Both the position numbers and the translations under genes were made by a program. Under the pieces are notes generated by a model. That model saw only the letters and a program-made list of their open reading frames with translations. It was not told the DNA's origin and ran no database searches. This document shows, piece after piece, positions 52,338 through 62,160 of a stretch of DNA of 64,000 bases. Source of the DNA: Azolla caroliniana (lineage: Eukaryota > Polypodiophyta); NCBI GenBank assembly GCA_043228905.1, contig JBHGNT010000012.1, positions 4,464,001-4,528,000 on the forward strand. Direction: 5' to 3'. How positions within the stretch are numbered: the first letter of the stretch is position 1; every line of letters begins with the position of its first letter.

Positions 52338-52940
52338 TAACGGACGCCTTCCCACTTCCATTCACGGATGGAGTCCTGGATGCGGTCGCCGGTCATAAGG
52401 TGTAAAGTTTACTGGACGGTTTCAATGGCTATAATTAGATCCAGATGCACCCCACCGACCAGGAGAAAACCTCTTTTGTCACCGAATGGGGAGTCTTTGT
52501 TGCTATAGTGATGATTTTCGGATTGAAAACGGCGCCGACAACCTTCCGGCGGATCATCATGGAGATTTTCGGAGAATTCATTCTGGCATTCATGCAGGTG
52601 TTCTTGGACGACTTTGCTGTTTATAGCCAGGAAGGAGATCACTTTCAGTACCTCCGACTATGTCTGGAGAAATGTAGGGTTTACTGACTAAGCCTGAACC
52701 CAGCAAAATGCGTGTTCGGAGTAACCAGCGGAGCGTTACTGGGCCACATAGTAAGTAAGGACGGTATCGCAGTGGATCCGGACAAAGTAAAAGAAATCCT
52801 GGAGGCACTGGCACCAGCCACAACAAAGGCACTAAGCCAGTTCTTAGGACAAATTCGGTGGCATAGCAGAATGCTCCGGTATCTAGCAGACCTGGCTACA
52901 CCAATGCATACCGCAGTACATCGGACACCGTTCCGATGGA
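52338..52940 (+). pseudogene. Gypsy E RT, second part
   Basis: RT resumes with the TVTDAFPLPFTDGVLDAV block, then FGLKTAPTTFRRIIMEIFGE, MQVFLDDFAVYSQEGDHFQY (catalytic LDD; the usual Y-x-D-D first position is Leu), CVFGVTSGALLGHIV and KALSQFLGQIRWHSRML. A stop at about 52684 and another frame break near 52950. Confidence 0.88.
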
Positions 52941-53376
52941 CGGACACAGAGCCCAGGCTTACCGGGCACTAAAAGTACTGTTGTCACAAGCGCCAGTGGT
53001 GAAACCTCTGGATTGGTCCAAAGAGTCCCATGTGTTCGTTGACGCATCCGACATCGCAATCGGGAGCGCACTGATGCAACTGACAGAACTGAAATGGTAC
53101 CAGCCAGTCTATTATGCCAGCCGGAAGCTGTCCCAAGCGGAACAAAATTATTCCACAACGGAAAGGGAGGCCTTGGGTATGATCTACAATGTCACCAAGT
53201 TTAGACACTATCTGTTGGGAAGGAAATTTTCCTTTCATGTAGATCATTCGGCGCTCCTCTACTTGGTGTCCAAAGCATCACTCATCATTCGATGGACGTT
53301 ACTATTGAAAGAATTCAAGTTCGAGATATTCCACTGACCCGGCATACAACATGCGGTAGGAGACTATTTAAGCCGG
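52941..53376 (+). pseudogene. Gypsy E RNase H
   Basis: The reading 52936-53337: VFVDASDIAIGSALMQLTEL (catalytic Asp), YQPVYYASRKLSQAEQNYST and ALGMIYNVTKFRHYLLGRKF. Near-complete; one stop near 53336. Confidence 0.88.
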
Positions 53377-54720
53377 TTGGATTCCGGCGAAACCGGTGAC
53401 GGAGTCCCAGACGACTTTCCAGATGCAGAGTTGTTTAGAGTCACTGCAAAAACGGCATCGGATAGTACGGTCACAGAGGAAGACAAGTGGCTTACCAACA
53501 TGCACCAATTTCTGAGCACCGGCTTACCTCCGGAGGAGATGAACAGAGACGAGAGGAAACGCTTAGCAGTTCAAAGCCAGCACTTCTGTCTATTACAGGA
53601 CACATTGTACCACAAAGGCGTCGATGGCATATGGCGGCATGCAGTGTGCAGCGACGAAAAGGACATAATATTGCGCGAAGCACACTGCGGCGTGGCTGGA
53701 GGACATTATGTCGGAGACGCTACGGCAAGGAAAATATGGCAGAGTGGATTATGGTGGCCGACAACATTGAAGGATGCAGTCCGGTACGCTAAAGAATGCG
53801 ACCTATGTCAACGAATGGGCCAACCAACTGAACAAGGCAGAATGCCCCATCAGCCCGTGCTACTGTTAGAACCATTTCAGAAATGGGGGCTGGATTTTGT
53901 CAGTCCATTCAAACCACCGGCCATGAGAACCGGCAACCGATACGTGATTGTCGCTACGGATTACTGCACGAAATGGGTGGAAGCAAAAGCACTACGAGAC
54001 AACACCGCAGCATCCACGGCAAAAATTTTATATGAATGCATCTGGTGCCGGTATGGATGTCCGATAGAGCTCATAAGTGACCAAGGAGGGAACTTCTTAG
54101 GGCAAGTAGTGGAAAGTTTGATGACATTTTATGCGGTGGTGCACAAACAGAGCACTCCCTATTATCCGCAAGCCAACATATTAGCAGAGTCAACAAATAA
54201 AACACTCCAGAACATCCTGCGAAAAATCGTCAATGAGAACCGGACGGATTGGGATACAAAGCTACATAGTGCCCTCTGGGCCTACCGAACGGCATATAAG
54301 ACGAGTATCCGCACGACACCGTTTCTTCTAGCATTCGGATTGGAAGCAGTGATGCCAGTAGAGTTCCAGGTACCAAGTTTACGGATACAGATTTGGGAAC
54401 GCCTAAATGAGAAGGAATCAAAAGCTATCCGGTTAAGCGCGCTGTGCAAATTTGAAGAACACCGGCTAGCCAGCATCATGCACCTAGAACTAGAGCAACG
54501 GCGAAGGAAAGCGTTCGTTGATCGTCACCGAAAAGGGAACGAAAAGATGTTCGGAATCGGTAAACCGGTACTCGTGTTCTAGACCCGGATGGGTAAGATG
54601 CTAGGAAAGCTACTATTTCGGTGGACCGGACCATATTGGATTACGCGTGAGTTCAACGGTTCCTACCAATTAGGGACACTTACCGGCGAGGTTCTGGGTA
54701 AATGGGTCAATGGGTTCTGA
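53377..54720 (+). CDS. Gypsy E integrase
   Basis: 401 open codons (53377-54582), the best preserved integrase here. Zinc-binding region: REAHCGVAGGHYVGDATARK and CDLCQR. Core: FQKWGLDFVSPFKPP (Asp), ELISDQGGNFLGQVVES (Asp), STPYYPQANILAESTNKTLQ (Glu). The C-terminal part continues after a stop (TAG near 54580) with KMLGKLLFRWTGPYWITREF. All three catalytic residues are kept. No chromodomain follows, in line with the Tat lineage. Confidence 0.88.
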
Positions 54721-55095
54721 CTCAAACCATACAATAGACCCATGCCAAGAAACCCATTTGAACAAGTGAAGGGCGACACAGAATCGGACACCGGTAAGTC
54801 GGAAGCGACGGCAAGCGGTCCAGCGGCTGGCAAGGACCACAATCCGGATAGGGATCCTGTAGGACCGGTTTCGAATTAGCAAAACCATTTAAAACAAATC
54901 AAATCAAATCAAAGTAAATCATGCAAGGGAGAGGAGTGAACGGACACATGCAAAAACACGGAGTGAACAGGCACTTTGAAAAGGTACGTAGTGGGCTATT
55001 AATAGGGTATTAAACTACCGCCACATGGCACGACATTCTATTTTAGTACACGACGTGCACACGCGCGGGTAAGGAAAAAAAAAACAGGCGCCAAC
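54721..55095 (+). promoter_or_regulatory. Spacer between integrase and the extra ORF of E
   Basis: About 375 bp without a gene. A run of CAAAT-type units (54895-54915) and a TATA-like GGGCTATTAATAGGG (about 54990-55004) stand about 95 bp upstream of the ATG at 55096. The spacer corresponds in position to 33594-34013 of L. A second promoter is possible, not shown. Confidence 0.4.
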
Positions 55096-57828
55096 ATGCA
55101 ACAAGAAGACCATCTCCACGTAGAAATCCTCACATTTCGCAAACGGAGGAGCATAAACGCAGACAGGCGATTGAAGATCAGCAGACGCGAGCCCACGCAC
55201 ATAGAGACTCCTCACACACAACCTTCACCAACACTCACCGACCTCAACGAAGCAATGGACTGCCAAACACTCTTTGAAGCAACCAAGAAGTGGCTAAGGC
55301 AACACGGCTTAGAGGGTTTCCTCACCATCATGGAGGCGCCACCGCACCGGGAGGCGGAGAAGATAGTCAAAGAAATCGACACGGAGCTGATTACTGAGGA
55401 GGCCATCCATGCGTTGATTGGTCTTCTGGAAGGGGGAATCTTCAATATCGACAACCCTACCCCGGAACAACTCCAAAAATATTTTGGGGAATAATCTCTA
55501 GCAAGCAAGGCCTACCGGACACAGGGCAGCGAAGATCCACTCTTTCGAGAGATTTCCCATGTGCTCCATGAATTTGGACATGTATACCCTCGACCCCCGT
55601 GCATGCCCCAGAACCGGGCCGGCTTAATCATAGCCATATATGAAGGCGTGAAGGTGGACTGGGCAGTACTGATTGCGGATGGCCTCTGTCAGGGGCAAGG
55701 AGGGTCGGAAGATATGGACGGCAGTGGCGCAATGGCTCACCCTATTGGCACCACCTATCGAGCCTATCAAGACCACGAAGCGGGGAAGAACAACCGAAGG
55801 CAACCCGAAAACGGCCTTGAAACGGCAATAGTTGTTGGCTTCTAAGGCAACCAAAGGGAAGGCGGTCGACACGGACCAGGCGGCAAAGGAGCGCGCCAAT
55901 AGGAAGCGGCAGGCAGAAATGCAGGAGGAGCCACCGGTACGGCCAATCAAGATCAGGCTTAGCCAACCGGTTCAACAAGCGTCGGACCCCTTGGCAGCGA
56001 AAATCAACATCGGGACTCAAGAGGAGGAAGCGGAGGAGGAACTATTAGAGCACCTCTAGCAGCGCCAGAAGGCAAGCACCTCCAAACATGCCGAGGAGCG
56101 TTCGAACCCAAAGAAGGATGGAATGCCTGTACCCTGCACTAAGCAACCCGCACCAAGGATGGAACCGGAACCGGTTCGGACAGAACCGGTCACAGAGCTC
56201 CCGGCACAACAACCTCTACCGGCGGGTCAGGATACGACAAGACCCGAAATGCAAGCGCCAAAAGTACAGTTGCCTACCCCATTGGGAGGCCAAGAGCATT
56301 CAGAGGCGGAGCAGCCAATGGAGCCGCAACCAGAACGGCAAAGTGGTCACCAAGAAGAGCCAGAGTTGCAACTCGATGCAATTGGACAAAACCGACCACT
56401 GGCTAGCGACACCAACAGCCAACCTTCCGGGCAGACGCAACAACAGGGCACCGGTAGCCAAGGGCTCCGGTGGATTGGAGAACAGATTGTTGGAGTGGTA
56501 CATTACATAGAGGCGGAAGAGAAAGCGTAGATGGACCGGTTGCTCGTCACAACCGGTGAACTAGAGACGGCCCGGTCAAGGATCCAGAGCCTAGAACAAG
56601 ACTTGGACTGGGCCACAGAAGAATTGGCCAAAATGGCCTTAACCGGACCACAACTCCAATCACCGGTGACTCCAATAGATGTACAAAATAAAGAAGCATC
56701 GGCACCTGTACATAGCAATAAGACCCCGGAGACGGAACCAGTCCCAGAAGATAGTGGCGGCACAAGCAAAAGAGCTTGCTGAATTAAGAGATGAACTGGC
56801 CGCACAGGAAGCATTACGCACCCGAGAGCAAGACTTGAAGAAAGCGGTCAAAGAAGAGCAACGAAAGACGGTTGAGAACCTCCGCCGGGCAGAAGAGAAT
56901 CTGCGAAAAGGACATCAGGCCTATGACCGGCTGAAGGAGGAGAAAGAGAAGGCGCTGCAAGAAAAGGAGAAGTTGCGACGGATGGCGGAAACAAAGATCG
57001 AAAGGCTGAAAGAAGAACTCCGTCAACAGAAGGACCGGGAAGACCGCGCTCACCGGCAACTCAATCAAAAGCTAAAGTAGAAGACCAATGATTTTGAGCA
57101 CCTGCACCAGGACTACAAGCACCTGGATACGAGGCATAAGAAATAGCAGGAGAAGATGGCAGAGCTCCGGCAGGAGGTGCATCGAGTTGCGAAGGCGCTG
57201 GCGGAGGAACGGGAGGAAAGAACCACGCTGCTGGAGGAAGCCGCACAAGAATGGATGGAGCTGGATAAGCAGCATTATGAAGAGAAGGAAAGAGTGACGA
57301 TGGTCTTGCAAAGGCTGCAAAACACCTATCAAACCCAATTGTCACATTACTGGGAGCAGGAGGTGGATACGGTGGCACTGATCAAACAGTTAAAGGACGA
57401 ATGGCAAGCCGCAGAGGGTAAATTGAAGATGGGATTGGAGCGGATCCAGTTCATTGTCCAGGCATGGAGAAACAAGACCAAACGCTTGATTGACGAGAGC
57501 TCCGCGCTATGGTGGGACAAATGGGCAAAGCACACAACCGAGATCCAGTTGTTATGGGCGGACGCGAAAAACCGGCAGAAGGATGGCGACGACTGCTACA
57601 TGCTAACGAAGGAGAACATCACCGCCGTAAGAGATGAGTTAGCCGAGATTTTGTAACTCTGGCGAGGAGCAGTTAGTAGTGGTCCGACAACTTGTAGCAC
57701 AACTAGATGATGATCGACTAGATGCTCAAATCCAGTTTGAGAGCTATGAGCAGACCAGGCTACGGAGAGAAGAAGCAAAGCAGGCGGCGACCGTCAACCT
57801 CAGCGATGAGGAGCCATCACCGGATTAA
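55096..57828 (+). pseudogene. Extra 3' ORF of gypsy E (coiled-coil protein of unknown function)
   Basis: A chain of readings in one direction: 55096-55494 (head, FLTIMEAPPHREAEKIVKEI and TEEAIHALIGLLEGGIFNI); 55545-55845 (head continued, AGLIIAIYEGVKVDWAVLIA, shared with L at 33.2 kb); then a Pro/Gln-rich middle (56123-56530) and a long coil rich in Glu, Lys, Leu and Arg (56679-57080, 57156-57656: KALQEKEKLRRMAETKIERL, EELRQQKDREDRAHRQLNQK). Stops lie near 55492, 56057, 56528, 57078 and 57654. No signal peptide or membrane segment is evident, so it does not look like an envelope gene. Tat-lineage elements carry an additional ORF at this site. Confidence 0.6.
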
Positions 57829-58291
57829 GGACCGGACGGAGACAAGGCCAGGGTGAGTCAACCGGAGTCAAATCCGGCGGAGCAGCTAACGGAGGAATCA
57901 CCGCCACAACCGTCGGTACCGGGAGCCGAACAGACGCTGAACGGACAGATCGGAATCGGTATGCCGATCCGGATCCAAATCGGTTCCGAACAGGTGCCGG
58001 TTGGCACCATTTTGTATGTAGCACCAGTGACCTATATAAAGGCCCGGTTACAATGTATAACTTTTAACGGAGAATTAATATAAGCTTCTTGTTTTATCTT
58101 CACGTATTGATTACCGTTCTATATTAATTGTTATATCTTACGCATGTATTAAGTGAATGCCTTATTGCTAAGTAGCCAATTAAGTTGGATTAATCGTTGT
58201 GTCTTAAGTTATCTCGCCGTAACACCCCTTTGGTGAAGTGTCTTCCAGAGACAGCCTGTGTTAGGCCATTGTCCGGCCCTAAGGATTAACA
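57829..58291 (+). repeat. 3' LTR of gypsy E and its approach
   Basis: The part matching the 5' LTR runs from about 57935 to 58291 (TATA GACCTATATAAAGGCCCGG at about 58029-58047; end CTAAGGATTAACA). The approach 57829-57934 contains no purine tract that I can recognise and no counterpart to the first about 75 bp of the 5' LTR. Confidence 0.78.
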
Positions 58292-58514
58292 ATTACCGAC
58301 ACTCTTTTCCCTTTTAAGGTGTTAGCAGTCCTTCTGGAAATATCCAGGCTTTCCACAATAAAAGCATACAATCTTACCTCTAGACTTCGACTTGGCTTGA
58401 GACTTTTCTCTCCTTGGTGGACTTCTTTGCCGGTTCCTTCCTTTGCCGATGTGTTGAGTCAAATTTGACTCTGACTAGACTAGGACACCCTTGTCCTTCC
58501 TTCTCGCTTCCTCA
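58292..58514 (-). repeat. 223-bp flank duplication around gypsy E, right copy
   Basis: Starts ATTACCGACACTC directly after the LTR end and matches 44021-44243; beyond 58514 the copia F gag continues uninterrupted. Confidence 0.88.
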
Positions 58515-59065
58515 TTCAAGATGTTTGTCTTCACCACTTGTAAAGACAAGTTCTCTTCTTGACAAGAGTTGCTGAGAGTAACCACCAGGTTCTCCCAATT
58601 ATCCGGCATTGTGCACATCAACCAGATGGCTTGCATAGCAACATCAAGGAGAAACTTGGTTGTAGCAAGTTGATTTACATACCCCATGAATGTGCTGATG
58701 TCTTCGACGATGCTCTCACCATCTCTGTATTTCAGCCGTACGATCTTTCTCATCAGTGAGGTTTTATTGAGGGCGTTCTTCCTCTCATATAGACCTGACA
58801 GCTTCTACCACATCTCGTGGGCATTTGTGTCGTTCGCTACATCCTGGAGGACACTTACATCGATGCACTGTTGGATGGTGGCCACCACCTTTCTATTAAG
58901 AAGTTTCCATTCCGACTCTAATACCCCCGTGGGTACTTCTACTCTGTCAATCGGCTCATACACGTCTTTGACTATGAGAAGGTCCTCCATCTTTATCTTC
59001 AAGTCTGCATAGTTCTAAGAGTTTAAAACTATAATTCCTAGGAACCCACTCACACCTCCTTCCAT
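58515..59065 (-). pseudogene. Copia F gag
   Basis: ATG near 59065, shortly after the primer site. Readings 58805-59002 (MKIKMEDLLIVKDVYEPIDR, NRKVVATIQQCIDVSVLQ) and 58475-58753 (KIVRLKYRDGESIVEDISTF, LMCTMPDNWENLVVTLSN). Same family as J gag, with stops and a frame break near 58800. Confidence 0.83.
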
Positions 59066-59078
59066 GCTTGCTCCTCAA

Positions 59079-59090
59079 GCTCTGATACCA
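59079..59090 (-). other. Primer-binding site of copia F
   Basis: TGGTATCAGAGC on the minus strand, a perfect initiator-Met primer site, three bases from the LTR. Confidence 0.88.
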
Positions 59091-59388
59091 GTTTGTTGAG
59101 AAACGCAGCATCAATCCACAAGAAAAGGATTATGTTGAAGTACAGAACTCTGAAACATAGAAAACTGTGTACACAGATTTAACGTTGAAACCCTAAAGTG
59201 GGAGATAACCACGGAGAACGGAGCTTCACTATATAGTGGATATACAACAATGAGATCAGAGTACAACACTCTCCCTACACAGAGTGTAAACAACCTCTCA
59301 AGGCTCTTGGCATATGGTGCTACTAAACACAGCTATGTGTCGTGACTTGAGAATAGGAGAGAGAAAAATAAGATGACAGTAGAAGGTA

Positions 59389-59389
<1 letters not shown>

Positions 59390-59427
<38 letters not shown>
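59390..59427. repeat. (GA)n microsatellite
   Basis: About 18 GA units inside the R/U5 part of the solo LTR at 59338-59800. Confidence 0.9.
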
Positions 59428-59430
<3 letters not shown>

Positions 59431-59544
59431 ACACTAGAGATGGAAAGAGAGTTTATATTATAAGAGAGCAAGGATTACAAAGAGTAGGCTAAGGGGCTAC
59501 AAACTTGTGTTGAACCGAATGAGTTGTGATGAATGAATAGACAC

Positions 59545-59660
59545 CTATTTATAGGTCCTTATGGAGTATTCTGGAAAGTTCTAGAATATTTTAGATATTT
59601 ATGATATTTAATATAATCATGGAATATCCTAGAATGTTCTAGAATGTTCTAGAATACTCT
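59545..59660 (-). promoter_or_regulatory. Tandem heat-shock elements upstream of a TATA box
   Basis: On the minus strand, 59660-59621 reads TTC-GAA-TTC-GAA-TTC spaced by two bases, with one degenerate and one further TTC unit. Another HSE of four perfect units, TTCTAGAACTTTCCAGAA, is at 59586-59569. The TATA box CTATAAATAG is at 59554-59545, 14 bp further on. Heat-shock factor binds alternating nGAAn/nTTCn units; three or more are needed. This layout is that of a strong heat-shock promoter and is like that of heat-activated copia LTRs (ONSEN type). Confidence 0.78.
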
Positions 59661-59711
59661 AAATGTCTTGTAATAACTAATAATACATTTATTATAACTA
59701 TACATCATATA

Positions 59712-59779
59712 TGTTAGTATAATGGTTAAAGGTCTAATATATAGACCAAGACGTCTTGAGCTCGAATCCTTGTAAGGCC
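59712..59779 (+). repeat. tRNA-like segment in the solo LTR
   Basis: TTAGTATAATGGTTAAAGG resembles a tRNA A-box arm, GGTCTAATATATAGACC could form an anticodon stem-loop and GAGCTCGAATCCTTG a B-box. The T-stem and acceptor stem do not pair well, so I read it as a tRNA-derived or tRNA-mimicking element rather than a tRNA gene. Confidence 0.4.
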
Positions 59780-60178
59780 AAAATGTATGTCGTCATGACA
59801 CTATGGAGCCGCTCACTCTCTCTCACGTTCTCAAACACACTCTATATATATGTTCCGTTTGCCCTATGTGTATTTATACTAATACACAGAATGGGCTATT
59901 TATAGTCATGGCCATTATTGTTACCCAATAATAATAATAGTAGTCTTCCTAATTAGCCAACTCATTTGTCGACGGTCAGGTCAGTCTGATTGGTTGGGTT
60001 GGTCATTGACCATCCAGTCGGCCTGACTAGCCGGTTGTATCTTCATCCTCGATCAACTCTCTCTATGTCGACGGCTCAACTATTGGCTCTCATCCGATCA
60101 ATTGGTTGCTCCCTGTCTTCGATTTTCGGCTTTCTCTGAGCATTCGGCTACTCCCACTGGAGGGACATATTCCTAATA

Positions 60179-60494
60179 CTATGCTCTAGTCAATCTAGTC
60201 ATAATTGGACTTTCTTCTAGTGTGAGCCTCCGTTGAACCTCCTCCTCTGAGTTTATGTCAAGATTGGTTGCAATTGGTTTGGATGGAGTCGGCTCTAGTT
60301 CATACCATGATGCTGATTCGTTGAATATGACATCCCAACTCACTTGAGCTTTTCAAGTAGAAGGGTTATAACACTTATATCCCTTTTGTTCTAGCAAGTA
60401 CCCTACTAGGGTACATTTCTCCGACTTTGGATCGAGCTTTTGCCGCTTTTCATCACGAATGTGTACATATGCAACGGAGCCGAATATTCTGACG
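60179..60494 (-). pseudogene. Copia P integrase C-terminal relic
   Basis: The minus frame gives VRIFGSVAYVHIRDEKRQKL, KCTLVGYLLEQKGYKCYNPS and VSWDVIFNESA, the C-terminal part of a copia integrase, cut at 60494 by the LTR of Q and at 60179 by the LTR of F. It resembles D (21165-21536) but differs in many residues. Confidence 0.75.
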
Positions 60495-60976
60495 TGTTGG
60501 GAATCCGGTCCCTCCCAATGGGATCTCGATGAGATCCGGAAACCGGATCGGATGGATCGGGTGTGAACCGAATCTAGGGACATATCTGTAAATATGTTTC
60601 TGATGTGCCTTTCATGGCTATATTTGTAAGTATAAATATGACTTAGGGCAACCAGTTTGGTAGAGATTGTAGTTGTTATTATTATTACTCTTGTATAGAC
60701 AAAAAGAACGTGAGATACAGAAAGTGTTTCTGTTGTAACCGTTGGTTGGCGAAGATACAGGGCTCGAGGTTGTTGCCTCTAAGTCTCGCATTGTATCCTC
60801 TTCTTATAGTGATAGTTGAGGTCTATGGGCTCCCGTAGTTTTTTTACCCTATTAGGGTTTTTTTCCCTATCTTGTGTCCTCTCTGTTGTCTGTGTAAGTG
60901 TATTAATCTCCATTTTTGTTTTGTTCTTCCATTGAGTGTTTAAGACTCAGTTGTGGCCGAGCACCATTTCCGCACA
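60495..60976 (+). repeat. 5' LTR of copia Q (G family)
   Basis: 482 bp, TGTTGGGAATCCGGTCCC to TTTCCGCACA, followed three bases later by the primer site. A TATA region AGTATAAATATGAC lies at about 60634-60647. It is the only G-family LTR in plus orientation. Confidence 0.85.
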
Positions 60977-60979
60977 ATT

Positions 60980-60991
60980 TGGTATCAGAGC
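60980..60991 (+). other. Primer-binding site of copia Q
   Basis: TGGTATCAGAGC, perfect initiator-Met primer site. Confidence 0.9.
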
Positions 60992-61000
60992 GAACAACAG

Positions 61001-61843
61001 ATGGAAGAGTCTTTCGGAAGCATGTTCAAGCTCACCGGCTTCAACTATCTAGTGTGGAACTCCAAGATGAGGGACATCTTCATGGTCAAAGATCTTTGGC
61101 TTTTGGTACAATTCGGGGACAAGAAACCTGACAAGATCGATGCCACAATGTGGGAGGTGATGCACATGAAGACGACAACATACATTAGGTGCTTCATCAA
61201 CATTAGCCTGTACAACAACTTCAATGAAGAAAGCAAGCCTCATGTGCTCTGGGAGAAAATGGTTATCATGCTAGAGAGTAAAAAAATCGTAAATCGGGTT
61301 TCGGTATTCCGGAAGTTAGTGAGACTCCGGTATCAAGACGGATCCAACATGGCAAAGCACATGAATGCTTTCCAAGGGCTCATAAATCAAACAACCTCTC
61401 TAGAAGTACCTCTAGCCGACGAGGTACTTGCATTGCTCCTACTCAGTTCCCTCCCGGATAGTTGGGAGATGCTAGTTGTCACCTTGGGCAACGCCGGGCC
61501 AGAAGGAAAACAGTTGTCCCTGGCAAGGGTAAAATCAAGCTTGTTGGATGAAGAAGCTCGCCGGAAGGACCAGGAGTCTGGAACAAATCCGAAGGCCTTG
61601 GTCATGGATGATTCCGGGGAAGGGGCCAGAATCGGAGTTCCCAAAACTGGGATTAATCGGGGACGAGGTCGAAGTCAAGGGGAAGGCCCACTTGCATTTA
61701 CTGCGGAAAGTAGGGGCAGTTCCAAAAGAATTGCCGACACTTCCGGAAAACCAAATGGGGAGCCGAAAATTTGGAACCGAAGAAGATTTTGGAAAGGAGA
61801 GGAATGTCGCCAATCGCAACAAGTGAAGAAGAACTGCTGCTAA
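61001..61843 (+). CDS. Copia Q gag
   Basis: ATG at 61001, ten bases after the primer site; 280 codons to 61843. Copia gag features: MFKLTGFNYLVWNSKMRDIF, YIRCFINISLYNNFNEESKP, RLRYQDGSNMAKHMNAFQGL and LPDSWEMLVVTLGN. The C-terminal part is Gly/Arg-rich (GRGRSQGEGPLAFTAE). Where J has the zinc knuckle, this frame has TAESRGSSKRIADTS, so the CCHC motif is lost (probably frame or sequence decay). The reading then leaves the original frame, which continues at 61771. Confidence 0.8.
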   Translation: MEESFGSMFKLTGFNYLVWNSKMRDIFMVKDLWLLVQFGDKKPDKIDATMWEVMHMKTTTYIRCFINISLYNNFNEESKPHVLWEKMVIMLESKKIVNRVSVFRKLVRLRYQDGSNMAKHMNAFQGLINQTTSLEVPLADEVLALLLLSSLPDSWEMLVVTLGNAGPEGKQLSLARVKSSLLDEEARRKDQESGTNPKALVMDDSGEGARIGVPKTGINRGRGRSQGEGPLAFTAESRGSSKRIADTSGKPNGEPKIWNRRRFWKGEECRQSQQVKKNCC

Positions 61844-62160
61844 TCACCCAAGAGAGTGAGCTGCATCTTACCAGTGACGAAATGACATGGATGGTCAACT
61901 TTGGAGCGTCATTTCATCTGACCCCAACCGGAAATGCTTATGATCATATAGAGCGGGAGATCACGGTTGTGACCGGATGGGAAATGAAGGTGCATGCCAA
62001 ATTGTCGGCATAGGAGATGTGTGGTTGATGACATCAACCGGATGCAAGTTGTTGTTGAAGGATGTCTGACACATTCTGGAGGTTCGGTTAAACCTAATAC
62101 CAACCGGTCGGCTAGATGATGAAGGCTACACGGGTAGCATCCGGAATGGAGTCATGAAGT
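61771..62160 (+). pseudogene. Copia Q protease, active site mutated
   Basis: Reading 61771-62013: TSEEELLLITQESELHLTSD, EMTWMVNFGASFHLTPTG. The copia protease motif D-S-G-A-S reads N-F-G-A-S, so the catalytic Asp is replaced by Asn. A stop at 62011 follows; the rest continues in other frames. Confidence 0.8.

Larger units (their letters stand above)
44244..58291 (+). mobile_element. Gypsy E (Tat-like, with extra 3' ORF), host of O and a solo LTR
   Basis: 14.05 kb, or about 9.6 kb without the nested insertions. Order on the plus strand: 5' LTR, leader, gag with two zinc knuckles, protease, RT, RNase H, integrase, extra ORF of about 2.7 kb, 3' LTR. The matched LTR parts (about 350 bp) show about a dozen differences. 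The flanks are a 223-bp duplication rather than 5 bp. B and L are close relatives. The open frames are damaged but long, so the domain order can be read confidently. Confidence 0.88.
59338..59800 (-). mobile_element. Solo LTR with heat-shock-element promoter
   Basis: 463 bp with imperfect inverted ends TGTCGTGAC / GTCATGACA, flanked by a perfect CTATG duplication (59333-59337 and 59801-59805). Read on the minus strand it has a U3 of about 250 bp with two heat-shock element clusters and a TATA box, then a CT-rich R/U5. No related LTR or internal region is present elsewhere in the window. Plus-strand GA repeats occur at 59390-59427. Confidence 0.88.
42147..60178 (-). mobile_element. Copia N/F, 3'-truncated, interrupted by gypsy E
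   Basis: A copia element on the minus strand. The 5' LTR (59094-60178), primer site and gag (58.5-59.1 kb) lie to the right of E; the zinc knuckle, protease, integrase and the first part of the RT linker (42147-44243) lie to its left. RT proper, RNase H and the 3' LTR are missing. The sequence matches J. About 223 bp flanking E is present twice. Confidence 0.82.
59094..60178 (-). repeat. 5' LTR of copia F, split by a solo LTR
   Basis: The plus strand starts TGTTGAGAAACG; the far end is GACATATTCCTAATA, where relatives have CCCAACA, so the terminal TG has mutated to TA. A TATA region is antisense to GTATTTATACTAATACAC (about 59868-59885). Without the insertion at 59338-59800 it would be about 617 bp. 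Confidence 0.78.

Noticed and set aside
55096-57828. Envelope gene of an endogenous retrovirus-like gypsy
   Set aside because: No signal peptide, no transmembrane segment and no Cys-rich surface domain; the protein is mainly coiled coil.
59712-59779. Functional tRNA gene
   Set aside because: A-box, anticodon-like stem and B-box are visible, but the T-stem and acceptor stem do not pair; the segment is part of an LTR.
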